From: Proteiniphilum sp. UBA1403 | Lineage (GTDB): Bacteria > Bacteroidota > Bacteroidia > Bacteroidales > Dysgonomonadaceae | NCBI GenBank assembly: GCA_002305715.1 | Contig: DBQD01000045.1 | Location: 1-60,107, forward strand | Direction: 5' to 3' | DNA: 60,107 bases | Shown: one piece after another, positions 43,627 through 52,600 of the stretch | Layout of the letters: every line of letters begins with the position of its first letter | Numbering within the stretch: position 1 is the stretch's first letter | Translations under genes and position numbers: made by a program | The notes under the pieces: generated by a model | Seen by the model: the letters and a program-made list of their open reading frames with translations, nothing else | Told to the model about the DNA's origin: nothing | Databases searched by the model: none

Positions 43627-44646
43627 TTAGTGAGCAGATTGGAACTGATTCAAAAAACGCACATCGTTTTCTGAAAACATCCGAAGATCTTTCACTTGAT
43701 ACTTAAGGTTGGTAATTCGTTCTATGCCCATTCCTAGTGCATATCCCGAATATACAGTGCTATCGATACCACAGTTCTCCAACACGTTGGGATCTACCAT
43801 TCCACATCCTAAAATTTCTACCCAACCGGTATGTTTACAGAAAGGACACCCCTTACCACAACAAATGTTGCAGGAGATATCCATTTCAGCACTTGGTTCT
43901 GTAAATGGGAAATATGAAGGACGTAACCTGATTTGGGTGTGTTCGCCAAACATCTCTTTGGCAAAGAAGAGGAGTGCCTGCTTCAGGTCGGCAAACGATA
44001 CATCTTTATCGATATAAAGTGCTTCCACCTGATGAAAAAAGCAGTGAGCACGATAGGATATTGCTTCGTTTCTGTACACACGCCCCGGGCAGATAATACG
44101 AATGGGTGGTTTGGTATTTTCCATAACACGTGTTTGTACCGATGAGGTGTGAGTACGCAAAACAATTTGAGGATCATGTTGAATAAAAAATGTATCTTGC
44201 ATATCGCGAGCAGGATGATCATCTGCAAAGTTGAGCGATGAGAATACATGCCAATCATCCTCAATTTCTGGTCCTTCTGCAATTGAGAAACCCAATCGTT
44301 TGAAAATATCATTGATCTCTTCTTTAACAATTGATAGAGGATGTCGCGCGCCTAAAGATATAGGATATGATGTACGAGAAAGATCGGTCTCAGGAATGTT
44401 CGAATTGCTCTGATCAAATTGCTCCTTGATCTGTTGTATCTTCTCCGTTGCTTTTTGTTTTAGCATATTAACACGCATACCTAGATCTCTTTTCTGATCA
44501 GCAGGTACCATACGGAAATCATCCATCAATGCGGAGATAATTCCTTTTTTACTCAAATACTTTATACGTGCAGCTTCCAGCTCGTCGATCGTAGAAACAG
44601 TCAGTTGTTCTATTTCGGAAAGAAGAGATTCTATTTTTTCTATCAT
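43627..44646 (-). CDS. pheS: Phenylalanyl-tRNA synthetase alpha subunit
   Basis: PheS is the catalytic subunit of the alpha2-beta2 enzyme that charges tRNA-Phe. The start is placed at ATG 44646 (MIEKIESLLSEIEQL), giving 339 residues; the longer upstream frame overlaps the promoter. The N-terminal coiled coil, class II motif 2 (FHQVEALYIDKDVSFADLK) and motif 3 (GLGMGIERI variant GYALGMGIERITNLKY) are clear, as is CCGKGCPFCKHTGWVEILG. pheT is not adjacent in the window. A TATTTTTG box is at 44715-44708. Confidence 0.95.
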   Translation of the reverse strand: MIEKIESLLSEIEQLTVSTIDELEAARIKYLSKKGIISALMDDFRMVPADQKRDLGMRVNMLKQKATEKIQQIKEQFDQSNSNIPETDLSRTSYPISLGARHPLSIVKEEINDIFKRLGFSIAEGPEIEDDWHVFSSLNFADDHPARDMQDTFFIQHDPQIVLRTHTSSVQTRVMENTKPPIRIICPGRVYRNEAISYRAHCFFHQVEALYIDKDVSFADLKQALLFFAKEMFGEHTQIRLRPSYFPFTEPSAEMDISCNICCGKGCPFCKHTGWVEILGCGMVDPNVLENCGIDSTVYSGYALGMGIERITNLKYQVKDLRMFSENDVRFLNQFQSAH

Positions 44647-44707
44647 TGTACTTTTTATTATACTTTCGCTAGTAGTTAGCTGATGTAAGTTCAAGTTGTT
44701 TAAAGTG

Positions 44708-44715
44708 CAAAAATA
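44708..44715 (-). promoter_or_regulatory. -7 box (TATTTTTG) for pheS
   Basis: Minus-strand octamer fitting TAnnTTTG, 62 bases upstream of the pheS ATG. It supports the shorter start at 44646. Confidence 0.5.
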
Positions 44716-44790
44716 CACTTTTTTGTGGGAATTCACTTTAGATTTTACTGAAAGATTTGCCAAATGTTAAATCCTTACGGGATAAATTCG

Positions 44791-44798
44791 TACATTTG
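44791..44798 (+). promoter_or_regulatory. -7 box (TACATTTG) for tilS
   Basis: Octamer fits TAnnTTTG and lies 28 bases before the tilS ATG at 44826. Confidence 0.5.
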
Positions 44799-44825
44799 TT
44801 TTCCATTAATTGTATGTTGTAACAG

Positions 44826-46145
44826 ATGCTCGACACCGTTCGCACTTTTATACAAAAAGAGGAGCTACTTTCCAAAGAGGCTACGGTAATTGTTGGCCTT
44901 AGTGGGGGAATGGACTCTATGGCGCTATTAGATATTCTTACGCTATTGGGGTATAGGTGTGTTGCGGCCCATTGTAATTTTCATCTTCGTGGAGAAGAAT
45001 CAAACAACGATGCCGATTTTGTGAAGAGGTGGTGTAAAGATGTGGGTATTCCGCTTGTTACCATCGATTTTGATACAAATGAATATGCATTTGACAGGAA
45101 AATTTCTATCGAAATGGCTGCACGAGAATTGCGGTACAATTGGTTCGAAATAATGAGGAAAGAGCACCAAGCTGAAGCTATTGCGGTGGCACACCATAGA
45201 GATGATTTGGTGGAAACTGTGCTGTTGAATTTAGTTAGAGGTACCGGAATTAAAGGTCTAAGAGGTATTGCTCCGAAAAACCGAAAGGTGATTCGTCCGC
45301 TTTTATCTGTTTCACGCGATGAGCTTGCCCAATACATGGCAGAACGAGATATTCCCTATGTTTTTGATAGCAGTAACAACGATGATTATTTTTTAAGAAA
45401 TGCATTGCGGTTGAATGTTATACCATTACTCGAGAAATTGAATCCTGCAGTGAAAGATGCCATATTTCGCACAGCACATAATTTGGCACAAGTGGAAAAC
45501 GTTTACAATGCAGCAATAAGGGAGTCGTTGGAAAATATTGTACAGAACGATAAAATAGATGTAAAAGCATTATGTAAAACACCCTCACCCCAATCTATCC
45601 TTTTTGAGTTACTCACACCGCTGGATTTTACTCCATCCACAATTATTGACATCAGCGAAAGTATTGATGCTGAACCAGGAAAGATTTTTCTCTCCCAGTC
45701 ACATCGGGTAATAAAAGATCGTGATTATTTCATCATTGATCGTCTCTCCAACAACGAAACTTTTGAGGAGTCAATTTTAATTGATTCACAGGAAAAAGAA
45801 TTAACTTCTCCATTACCCCTTACATTTAGTATTCTGACAATGCCGGTCACCATAGAACGAAACAAACGTTACCTCTATGCAGATCTTGACTTGCTCACGT
45901 TTCCGCTCACACTCCGTAAATGGCGAAAAGGAGATTGGTTTATTCCGTTTGGAATGAAAGGCAGGAAGAAGTTGAGTGATTATTTTACAAATCAAAAGTT
46001 TAGCTTAAAAGATAAGGAAGAGGTATGGATTCTTCTTTCAGGAGAAGATATTGTATGGATAGTAGGAGAACGTCCAGACGAACGTTATAGAATTACAAAA
46101 GACACATTACGTGTGTTCCATGGAGTTTTAGAAGAAGATTCGTAG
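44826..46145 (+). CDS. tilS: tRNA(Ile)-lysidine synthetase
   Basis: TilS converts C34 of the CAU tRNA-Ile to lysidine so that it reads AUA. The 439-residue protein has the PP-loop SGGMDS (26-31), the HCNFHLRGEES segment, and the C-terminal TilS_C domain (about 360-435) with LRKWRKGDWFIPFGMKGRKKLSDYF. Two N-type ATPase motifs appear intact. It is divergent from pheS and followed by a 45-codon small gene. Confidence 0.93.
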   Translation: MLDTVRTFIQKEELLSKEATVIVGLSGGMDSMALLDILTLLGYRCVAAHCNFHLRGEESNNDADFVKRWCKDVGIPLVTIDFDTNEYAFDRKISIEMAARELRYNWFEIMRKEHQAEAIAVAHHRDDLVETVLLNLVRGTGIKGLRGIAPKNRKVIRPLLSVSRDELAQYMAERDIPYVFDSSNNDDYFLRNALRLNVIPLLEKLNPAVKDAIFRTAHNLAQVENVYNAAIRESLENIVQNDKIDVKALCKTPSPQSILFELLTPLDFTPSTIIDISESIDAEPGKIFLSQSHRVIKDRDYFIIDRLSNNETFEESILIDSQEKELTSPLPLTFSILTMPVTIERNKRYLYADLDLLTFPLTLRKWRKGDWFIPFGMKGRKKLSDYFTNQKFSLKDKEEVWILLSGEDIVWIVGERPDERYRITKDTLRVFHGVLEEDS

Positions 46146-46283
46146 GATCATTTGACCTGGTGTAATTTTTTTCCTGTTTTCATGCAACTTTTTTTCTGTT
46201 TTTACATCTAATCTATAAAACCGAAAGATGTGTAAATTGTTATAGCATATATATTACAATTAATAATTATAATAATAGTGATC

Positions 46284-46421
46284 ATGAAGAATAGTGTGAT
46301 AAAAGACATTGTGATTGTGGGTGCGTTTGCAGGTTTAGCTTTTTATGTTTCCCGCTATTATCGTCAGAAAAAGCAAAAAGAGAGGGAGTTACGCGAGACG
46401 CTCCACTTCCAGTTGTTTTAA
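46284..46421 (+). CDS. 45-residue single-pass membrane microprotein
   Basis: ATG at 46284 opens a 45-codon frame: a short polar start (MKNSVIKD), a hydrophobic helix (about 9-22, IVIVGAFAGLAFYV), then a strongly basic tail SRYYRQKKQKERELRE and TAA at 46419-46421. The positive-inside pattern predicts one membrane helix with the tail in the cytoplasm. It sits alone between tilS and a strong hairpin terminator with eight Ts, which makes it a likely real transcript. I do not recognise the family; such YtxH/holin-like small proteins are often missed in annotation. Confidence 0.55.
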   Translation: MKNSVIKDIVIVGAFAGLAFYVSRYYRQKKQKERELRETLHFQLF

Positions 46422-46455
46422 CGAGTATAGCCTCTACCCATAGTAAATAATCTAA

Positions 46456-46522
46456 ATGCATGCAACCAATGCAGCTCGTCCAATATGAGATGACGAGACA
46501 GTGTTGCATGCATATTTTTTTT
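46456..46522 (+). terminator. Long two-tier hairpin with eight Ts, before serS
   Basis: ATGCATGCAAC (46456-46466) pairs perfectly with GTTGCATGCAT (46503-46513); inside, CTCGTC (46475-46480) pairs with GACGAG (46492-46497). T15-T22 (46515-46522) follow at once, as in a Rho-independent terminator. The serS -7 box begins two bases later. Confidence 0.7.
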
Positions 46523-46523
46523 G

Positions 46524-46531
46524 TATCTTTG
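46524..46531 (+). promoter_or_regulatory. -7 box (TATCTTTG) for serS
   Basis: Octamer fits TAnnTTTG, 40 bases before the serS ATG. A TTG at 46504-46506 lies 17 bases upstream of it and inside the 3' arm of the hairpin. Confidence 0.6.
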
Positions 46532-46571
46532 CACACCGAAAAATAGTTAAACATTTTCGTGATTTTTATTT

Positions 46572-47840
46572 ATGCTCACACTGAAAGTTATCAACGATAA
46601 TCCGGAAGAAGTAATACGCCGCTTGTCGAAAAAACATTTTGACGCAAAGGATATCGTTGCAGAGATTATTGCCACCGACGAAATCAGACGCAGTACACAA
46701 ACCTCACTCGACTCTATCTTGGGAGAGATCAACAATCTTTCGAAGTCGATTGGATCGCTCATGAAAGAGGGAAAAAAGGAAGAGGCTAGTACTGCACGCG
46801 AGCAGGTGGTTACATTGAAGGAAACTGCTCGACAACAAGAAGAGACTTTAAAAGCCGCAGCAACTAAGATTGAGGAGTTACTGATTACCATTCCTAATCT
46901 TCCGAATGATACTGTACCTGAAGGAAAAGGTGCAGATGATAATCTTGTGGAGAAAACAGGAGGTGTGATGCCGGTGCTTGCCGACGATGCACAGCCTCAC
47001 TGGGAGCTTGCAAAAAAATATGCCCTCATCGATTTTGAATTAGGGGTAAAAATAACTGGTGCTGGGTTTCCGGTCTATAAAGGTAAAGGAGCACGGCTTC
47101 AACGTGCCCTAATTAACTTCTTTCTAGACAGTGCGCGTGATGCTGGTTTTTTGGAGGTACAGCCTCCTTATGTGGTAAACAGTGACTCTGGTTTCGGTAC
47201 AGGTCAACTTCCAGACAAGGAAGGACAAATGTATCACGCAACAATGGATGATCTCTATTTGATACCTACTGCTGAGGTGCCGGTAACAAACATGTATCGA
47301 GATGTGATTCTCGATGAAAAAGATCTTCCTATTAAAAATACGGCCTATTCAGCCTGTTTTAGAAGAGAAGCCGGATCGTATGGAAAGGATGTTCGTGGTT
47401 TGAACAGACTCCATCAGTTCGACAAGGTAGAAATTGTATGCATTGAGAAACCAGAACGTTCCTACGAAAGACTTCAAGAAATGGTTGACTATGTACAGAC
47501 CTTAGTGGAAAGACTTGAACTTCCTTGGCGTATTCTTCGCCTTTGTGGAGGTGATATGAGTTTCACTTCTGCACTGACTTTCGATTTTGAAGTATATTCT
47601 GCTGCTCAGCAGCGTTGGCTTGAGGTAAGTTCTGTTTCAAATTTCGAGAGCTACCAGGCAAACCGACTCAAATGTCGCTATCGTGATGCCGACCGTAAGA
47701 CGCAACTTTGTCACACACTTAACGGAAGTGCCTTGGCTTTACCACGTATAATGGCTGCGTTACTCGAAAACAATCAAACCTCTTCAGGTATTCGTATACC
47801 TGAAGTGTTGATTCCTTATTGCGGATTTAGCTCCATCTAA
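46572..47840 (+). CDS. serS: Seryl-tRNA synthetase
   Basis: SerS charges tRNA-Ser. The 422-residue protein begins with the long antiparallel coiled coil (about 1-110) that binds the long variable arm, followed by the class II catalytic core: TAEVPVTNMYRDVIL, motif 2 FRREAGSYGKDVRGLNRLHQFDKVE (split around the loop), and motif 3 LNGSALALPRIMAALLEN. All conserved elements appear intact. It converges on cinA with eight bases between stops. Confidence 0.96.
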   Translation: MLTLKVINDNPEEVIRRLSKKHFDAKDIVAEIIATDEIRRSTQTSLDSILGEINNLSKSIGSLMKEGKKEEASTAREQVVTLKETARQQEETLKAAATKIEELLITIPNLPNDTVPEGKGADDNLVEKTGGVMPVLADDAQPHWELAKKYALIDFELGVKITGAGFPVYKGKGARLQRALINFFLDSARDAGFLEVQPPYVVNSDSGFGTGQLPDKEGQMYHATMDDLYLIPTAEVPVTNMYRDVILDEKDLPIKNTAYSACFRREAGSYGKDVRGLNRLHQFDKVEIVCIEKPERSYERLQEMVDYVQTLVERLELPWRILRLCGGDMSFTSALTFDFEVYSAAQQRWLEVSSVSNFESYQANRLKCRYRDADRKTQLCHTLNGSALALPRIMAALLENNQTSSGIRIPEVLIPYCGFSSI

Positions 47841-47848
47841 TCAGGGAC

Positions 47849-49078
47849 TTATCTTCCAAGCATTCTAAGTAATTGCAGAATGGCCATATTGGCTGTTCGC
47901 TTAATATTCTCCTCGCGGCTGCTACCAACACGATGTACAGCCGCGATTTTTTTATTGTTGAAGCGAGTACATATCCAGACAGTACCAACTGGTTTTTCAA
48001 GTGTTCCCCCATCAGGACCCATAAATCCGGAGACAGCGATACTACAATTTGTCTTAAGGGTAAAAGCTACTTGCTCTGCCATTTGCTCTACTACCTCCTG
48101 ACTTACAGCACCCACATTTTCAATTGTTTGTTTGTCGACATGTAATAATTCTTCTTTTACTTGATTATCATATGAAACAATGCTACCTTTAAAATAGCTT
48201 GATGCCCCAGCTATTGAGGTTATGCGGTGTGCTAAATATCCACCTGTGCAACTTTCTGCAGTAGAAATAGAAAGATTCAGTGTACGCAATTTTTCTCCAA
48301 GGAGTGCTTCCAGCGATTGATCGTTATCAGCAACCAATTCATTGCCGAGTAGTTGTTTTAGTTTGATATCCATATTTTTCATCTCCAATTTACGCGATTT
48401 ACCCCATGCCGAGAGTCGTAAACGTATATACCCGTAAGCTGGAAGATATGCCAATGAAAACCCTAATGGGAGCTGCTCTTCGAAAGTGGCTAAACGAGTT
48501 GCGAGAGCAGATTCTGTAATACCGCATACCAGATAACTACATTTCAGATAATACTCTGGTAGAAATTGTGCTTGAAGGAGCGGAATTACCTCTTCACGCA
48601 TAGATGTCTTCATTTCGAAGGGAACACCCGGCATGGAAATTAAAACTTTACCCCCCTGGTTGAAACAAAGAATGGGAGCCGTTCCAACTCTGTTTTGGAT
48701 AACAGTAGAATTTTTTGGGACGTATGCTTGATTACGTGTCAAAAGATTGAGCTGTATGTTTCTTTTAGAAAAGATTGATTCAATATTCTTTAACACGTCA
48801 TCATTGAACTCCAAGTTTGTTCGAAAATAACGACACAAAGTCTGTTTGGTTATATCATCTTTTGTAGGCCCTACACCTCCGGTTAAAAGCACAACATCTG
48901 CACGTTGGAAGGAGAGGTCTATTGCCTTCATGATTGCATCGCTATTATCACCTACTGTAGTTACTCCCACAACATTAAAGCCTCGTTGTGTTAACTCTCG
49001 ACCCATCCAAGCGGCATTAGTGTTTACAACTTGCCCGATTAGTAATTCATCGCCAATTGAAATTATTTCTACCCTCAT
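47849..49078 (-). CDS. cinA: CinA-family nicotinamide-nucleotide amidohydrolase / ADP-ribose pyrophosphatase
   Basis: The 409-residue protein has the two-domain CinA layout: an N-terminal MoaB/MogA-like COG1058 domain (about 1-170) with SIGDELLIGQVVNTNAAWMG, LLTGGVGPTKDD and MPGVPFEM, and a C-terminal PncC deamidase domain (about 255-405) with STAESCTGGYLAHRIT and AVSGFMGPDGGT. PncC recycles NMN to nicotinic acid mononucleotide. The name reflects competence induction in Gram-positives, which should not be assumed here. Monocistronic, convergent with serS. Confidence 0.94.
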   Translation of the reverse strand: MRVEIISIGDELLIGQVVNTNAAWMGRELTQRGFNVVGVTTVGDNSDAIMKAIDLSFQRADVVLLTGGVGPTKDDITKQTLCRYFRTNLEFNDDVLKNIESIFSKRNIQLNLLTRNQAYVPKNSTVIQNRVGTAPILCFNQGGKVLISMPGVPFEMKTSMREEVIPLLQAQFLPEYYLKCSYLVCGITESALATRLATFEEQLPLGFSLAYLPAYGYIRLRLSAWGKSRKLEMKNMDIKLKQLLGNELVADNDQSLEALLGEKLRTLNLSISTAESCTGGYLAHRITSIAGASSYFKGSIVSYDNQVKEELLHVDKQTIENVGAVSQEVVEQMAEQVAFTLKTNCSIAVSGFMGPDGGTLEKPVGTVWICTRFNNKKIAAVHRVGSSREENIKRTANMAILQLLRMLGR

Positions 49079-49181
49079 TATTTAATATTTTTGGTACGTA
49101 AAATAAAGAACTGCAAATAAACAGATAATTCAGATGAATGAAAAAAGAAAACTTTTATTTTTTTATTTTAAAGGTTTATAC

Positions 49182-49189
49182 TATCTTTG
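49182..49189 (+). promoter_or_regulatory. -7 box (TATCTTTG) for rpmE2
   Basis: Octamer fits TAnnTTTG; the predicted start of transcription near 49196 rules out an in-frame start at 49187 and supports the ATG at 49226. Confidence 0.6.
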
Positions 49190-49225
49190 CCATCTGAAAA
49201 AAATGAGACGATTAAAATAATAGAT

Positions 49226-49483
49226 ATGAAGAAAGAAATTCATCCCAACAATTACCGTCCGGTAGTATTCAAAGATATGTCGAACGAAGAGACATTTATC
49301 TCTCGTTCAACTATTAACGCCAAGGATACAATCGAAATAGACGGTGTCACTTATCCGTTGGTAAAACTTGAAATCACCAGTGCTTCGCATCCTTTCTACA
49401 CCGGAAAACAGAAGCTGGTGGATACGGCTGGACGTGTAGACAAGTTCATGAGCCGTTACGGAGACAGAAACAAGAAAAAATAA
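49226..49483 (+). CDS. rpmE2: 50S ribosomal protein L31 type B (zinc-free form)
   Basis: The 85-residue protein starts MKKEIHPNNYRPVVFKDMS and has the type B signature SASHPFYTGKQKLVDTAGRVDKF. It contains no cysteine, so it is the C-minus, zinc-independent form. In Bacillus and others this form replaces the zinc-binding L31 under zinc limitation; in Bacteroidetes it is often the only L31, so zinc control should not be assumed. It has its own promoter and terminator. Confidence 0.95.
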   Translation: MKKEIHPNNYRPVVFKDMSNEETFISRSTINAKDTIEIDGVTYPLVKLEITSASHPFYTGKQKLVDTAGRVDKFMSRYGDRNKKK

Positions 49484-49505
49484 ATTCCTAATGGGTATTT
49501 GTGTG

Positions 49506-49534
49506 AAACGACGGTCATTGTGATCGTCGTTTTT
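49506..49534 (+). terminator. Terminator after rpmE2
   Basis: AAACGACGGTCA (49506-49517) pairs with TGATCGTCGTTT (49521-49532), 12 bp with one G-U and a three-base loop, followed by Ts. Confidence 0.9.
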
Positions 49535-49569
49535 CTGTTGTAAGCCTATGAAATTCGCGTTATTTTGTC

Positions 49570-49577
49570 TACTTTTG
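49570..49577 (+). promoter_or_regulatory. -7 box (TACTTTTG) for the DUF4105-secA operon
   Basis: Octamer fits TAnnTTTG, 73 bases before the DUF4105 ATG and after the rpmE2 terminator. Confidence 0.5.
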
Positions 49578-49650
49578 TTGTTCGATGACTCTTTCGAAAG
49601 ATTAGCCAGCTTTTATCGGTGAAAGAACATCTAAAAAACAGATTAGACCA

Positions 49651-50907
49651 ATGAAACGACCAATCCCAGTAGCGGTGCTCCTGCTGCTTTCATTTATTAT
49701 TACAAAGGCACCAGCGCAGGTGCAATTGAACGATTCTGCAAAAATAAGCTTGATCACCTCATCACCATGGTATGGTGAAGTTTATGCTTATTTTGGGCAT
49801 ACCGCAATCCTTGTGCAGGATGACTCCACAGGTATAAATGCAGTTTTTAACTATGGTTATTTCGATTCATCACAACCAAACTTCTACTACCATTTTGTAA
49901 AAGGAGAGACAGATTATATATTGGGAGCTACCTCCTATGAAGACTTTATTGCAGAGTATGGTAGTAAAGGGCAAGAGGTTGTTATACAGGAACTAAACCT
50001 TACACCCAAGACTAAACAACGGCTTTTTGAGGCACTTTACCTCAATGCAATGCCGGAAAACAGGGAGTACCGATACAACTTTTTCTACGATAACTGTGCC
50101 ACTCGTCCACGTGATATGGTGGAGAAATATACGAATGGGACAATCATATATCAACCAACTTCGAAAGAGCAAACCTTTCGTGACTTGGTTCATGAATGTG
50201 TTTCTGTAGATCCTTGGTTGCTTTTTGGTATCGATTTGGTTATTGGAAGTGATGCTGACCGAACTATCGATTTGAAGGAGAAAATGTTTCTCCCCAAATA
50301 TCTGATGGATTCATTTGATGGTGCTATCATTCAGGAGAATGACACTTTACAATATCCTTTGGTTCAGAATCGATATGTAGCGTTGGAACTGGATATGGAA
50401 AGAAACCATCCAAAGAAGGCAATGTTGTTCACTCCCTTTGTTACCGCTATTGCACTATTGGTTTTAACTCTTTTGATTAGTTTTTTTCAATTAATCAGAC
50501 TTAATACAACGAGATTTGTCAATTTTTTTGACACCCTCCTTTTTGGTCTAGTTGGATTAGGTGGAGTTGTACTTACTTTCTTGATGTTCTTTTCTGTTCA
50601 TCCAGCCATGATACCTAATTGGAATTTTGTCTGGCTTAATATTATCGCTCTCATTGCAACCTTTTTATTTTGGGTAAAATCTGCAAAGAACATCGTTTAT
50701 TTCTATCATTTCATTAACTTTGTAGTGCTAACTCTTTTTCTCCTTTTGTGGTGGCTAATACCGCAGCAATTGCCAATGGCCACTATTCCCCTTGCACTGA
50801 GTTTGTGGTTACGATCAGGTACGACTCATTTAATACGGAGAAAAAAGAGACGAGATAATAAACGTTTCAAGTCGAGCAGCTATTTCAAAGCAGGATGGGG
50901 ACAGTGA
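49651..50907 (+). CDS. DUF4105 (LnbN-like) membrane-anchored periplasmic protein
   Basis: The 418-residue protein has a signal peptide (1-22, ending APAQ), a DUF4105 domain (about 25-200) with SPWYGEVYAYFGHTAILVQD, FNYGYFDSSQPNFYYHFVKGETDYILG and the conserved FYDNCATRPRD motif (His and Cys candidates for catalysis), and a C-terminal membrane part with four or five helices (about 260-400) ending in a basic tail. Lnb-type proteins transfer acyl groups to lipoproteins in some Bacteroidetes-related systems; the N-terminal homology makes a lipid- or envelope-related activity plausible but not proven. It lies 24 bases before the next gene. Confidence 0.82.
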   Translation: MKRPIPVAVLLLLSFIITKAPAQVQLNDSAKISLITSSPWYGEVYAYFGHTAILVQDDSTGINAVFNYGYFDSSQPNFYYHFVKGETDYILGATSYEDFIAEYGSKGQEVVIQELNLTPKTKQRLFEALYLNAMPENREYRYNFFYDNCATRPRDMVEKYTNGTIIYQPTSKEQTFRDLVHECVSVDPWLLFGIDLVIGSDADRTIDLKEKMFLPKYLMDSFDGAIIQENDTLQYPLVQNRYVALELDMERNHPKKAMLFTPFVTAIALLVLTLLISFFQLIRLNTTRFVNFFDTLLFGLVGLGGVVLTFLMFFSVHPAMIPNWNFVWLNIIALIATFLFWVKSAKNIVYFYHFINFVVLTLFLLLWWLIPQQLPMATIPLALSLWLRSGTTHLIRRKKRRDNKRFKSSSYFKAGWGQ

Positions 50908-50931
50908 TTTGGTTAACGACAGCTTTATAGA

Positions 50932-52512
50932 ATGATTAGGGTTTTATCTTCTTTAGTGGTCATCTTTTCGATCACCACTCTTTATGCACAAAGTCCAACG
51001 GGTGAAGTACCTAAGTTGGTTGTGGCAATTACTATAGATCAACTTCGAGGTGATTACCTGGAGATGTTTAAACATACGTTCGGTCAAAAAGGATTTAATA
51101 GATTATTATCCGGTGGATTGGTTTACAACAACCTGAACTATAATTTCCCTAAACCAGATAAAGCTTCTTCCATTACCACAATTTATACAGGTGCTAACCC
51201 TTCTTATCATGGAATTACAGCTGAAAATAAATATGTAATTAGCTTGAATCGAGAGGAATCTTCCTTCTTTGATAATAACTATCTGGGTAATTTCACTTCC
51301 GATAAGCGATCACCATTACCGATAAAGGTTTCTACTATTACCGATGAACTAAAGATTGCTTCTGGAGGACTTTCAGAAGTGTATGCTTTTGCTCCGGACG
51401 CTTCGCAAGCACTAGCTTCAGGAGGACATGCTGCAAGCGGTGCATTCTGGATTGAAGATGCTACTGGAAAATGGGCAACCACTACATTTTATAAAAACAA
51501 ACAACCAATTGTGGATCAACAAAATCGAAGTGACCAGTCACTCACAAATACAATTGGAAGTCTCACTTGGCGTCCTGCCAACGATATTGCTCATTACAAA
51601 GCATTCCCGTATACTCAAAATAGGTATAATTTTCAACACCGTTTCAACACAGATAAGGCGGACTATATACGTTTATTCAAACAATCTCCCTTTGTGAACA
51701 AAGAGGTGACTGATATGGCTATCATGATGTTGGAATCTGGAGGCCTTGGTAAACGAACGAATCCCGATTTTCTGGCTCTTACTTTTTATGCGGGTAATTT
51801 CGAGAAAGCACTTGATCAAAACTACTCGTTAGAAATTCAGGATACATACTGGCGTCTTGACAGAGAGTTAGAGCGATTACTCGACGTTATTGAAGCGACT
51901 GTGGGCATAAGAAACACACTGATCTTTGTGGTTTCAACCGGGTATTTTAAGGAGCAAGAAGTAATACCTGATGGGATCGTGACAACTGGGGGCGATTTTT
52001 ATCCTGATAGGAGTCAGGCTCTCCTGAACATGTATTTGATGGCTCTTTATGGTAGAGAGCAATGGGTCAAAACATATTACAATAACCAGATATTTTTCGA
52101 TTCGAAACTCCTGGAAGATCTGAAAATTGATATGGCAGAATTTCAACAGAAAGCTGCAGAGTTCCTTGTTCAATCTGCTGGTGTACAGGATGTGATTACT
52201 ACTCACCAAATGTTACATGGAGCTTACAATGAAAATATTCAATTTTACAGAAACGGATATTACAAAGGAATATCTGGTGACCTTTTCCTGGAAATTCAAC
52301 CAGGTTGGCGGATTATCGATTGGCAAAATCCAGACTATCGAGTACGGGAGAATGCTGTTATGTCGCCTGTAATATTCTTTGGAAGCGACATCAAACCCCA
52401 AAGAATTGATCGTACAATTGATGCTACCGAAGTGGTTCCCAGTGTAGCCTACCGACTTCGAATAAGGGCTCCCAATGCTGCCAAGGGTAAAATATTACCG
52501 GAACTTTTTTAA
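50932..52512 (+). CDS. Alkaline-phosphatase-superfamily (PafA-like phosphodiesterase) protein with degenerate active site
   Basis: The 526-residue secreted protein (signal peptide 1-20, ending LYAQ) follows the PafA/nucleotide-pyrophosphatase fold: VVAITIDQLRGDYLE with one metal Asp (D36), then IYTGANPSYHGI, then EIQDTYWRLDRELERLL. The active site is degraded. Where active relatives have the nucleophile Thr followed by G-P-G-H-A-S before IYTG, this has K77-A-S-S-I-T-T; the S-T-D-Y-x-G-H metal motif reads LTFYAGNF (283-290); the A-D-H-G metal pair reads S335-T-G-Y-F; and the final HGS before the last strands reads ENAVMS. It is probably a pseudoenzyme. It lies between the DUF4105 gene and secA. 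Confidence 0.8.
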   Translation: MIRVLSSLVVIFSITTLYAQSPTGEVPKLVVAITIDQLRGDYLEMFKHTFGQKGFNRLLSGGLVYNNLNYNFPKPDKASSITTIYTGANPSYHGITAENKYVISLNREESSFFDNNYLGNFTSDKRSPLPIKVSTITDELKIASGGLSEVYAFAPDASQALASGGHAASGAFWIEDATGKWATTTFYKNKQPIVDQQNRSDQSLTNTIGSLTWRPANDIAHYKAFPYTQNRYNFQHRFNTDKADYIRLFKQSPFVNKEVTDMAIMMLESGGLGKRTNPDFLALTFYAGNFEKALDQNYSLEIQDTYWRLDRELERLLDVIEATVGIRNTLIFVVSTGYFKEQEVIPDGIVTTGGDFYPDRSQALLNMYLMALYGREQWVKTYYNNQIFFDSKLLEDLKIDMAEFQQKAAEFLVQSAGVQDVITTHQMLHGAYNENIQFYRNGYYKGISGDLFLEIQPGWRIIDWQNPDYRVRENAVMSPVIFFGSDIKPQRIDRTIDATEVVPSVAYRLRIRAPNAAKGKILPELF

Positions 52513-52600
52513 TCTATAAAGACACAATCTATATTGAAATTATTCAAACAAGGATAGCATAGAATGCGTCCATCAAAAACAAAAGAACAATAAACAAAAT

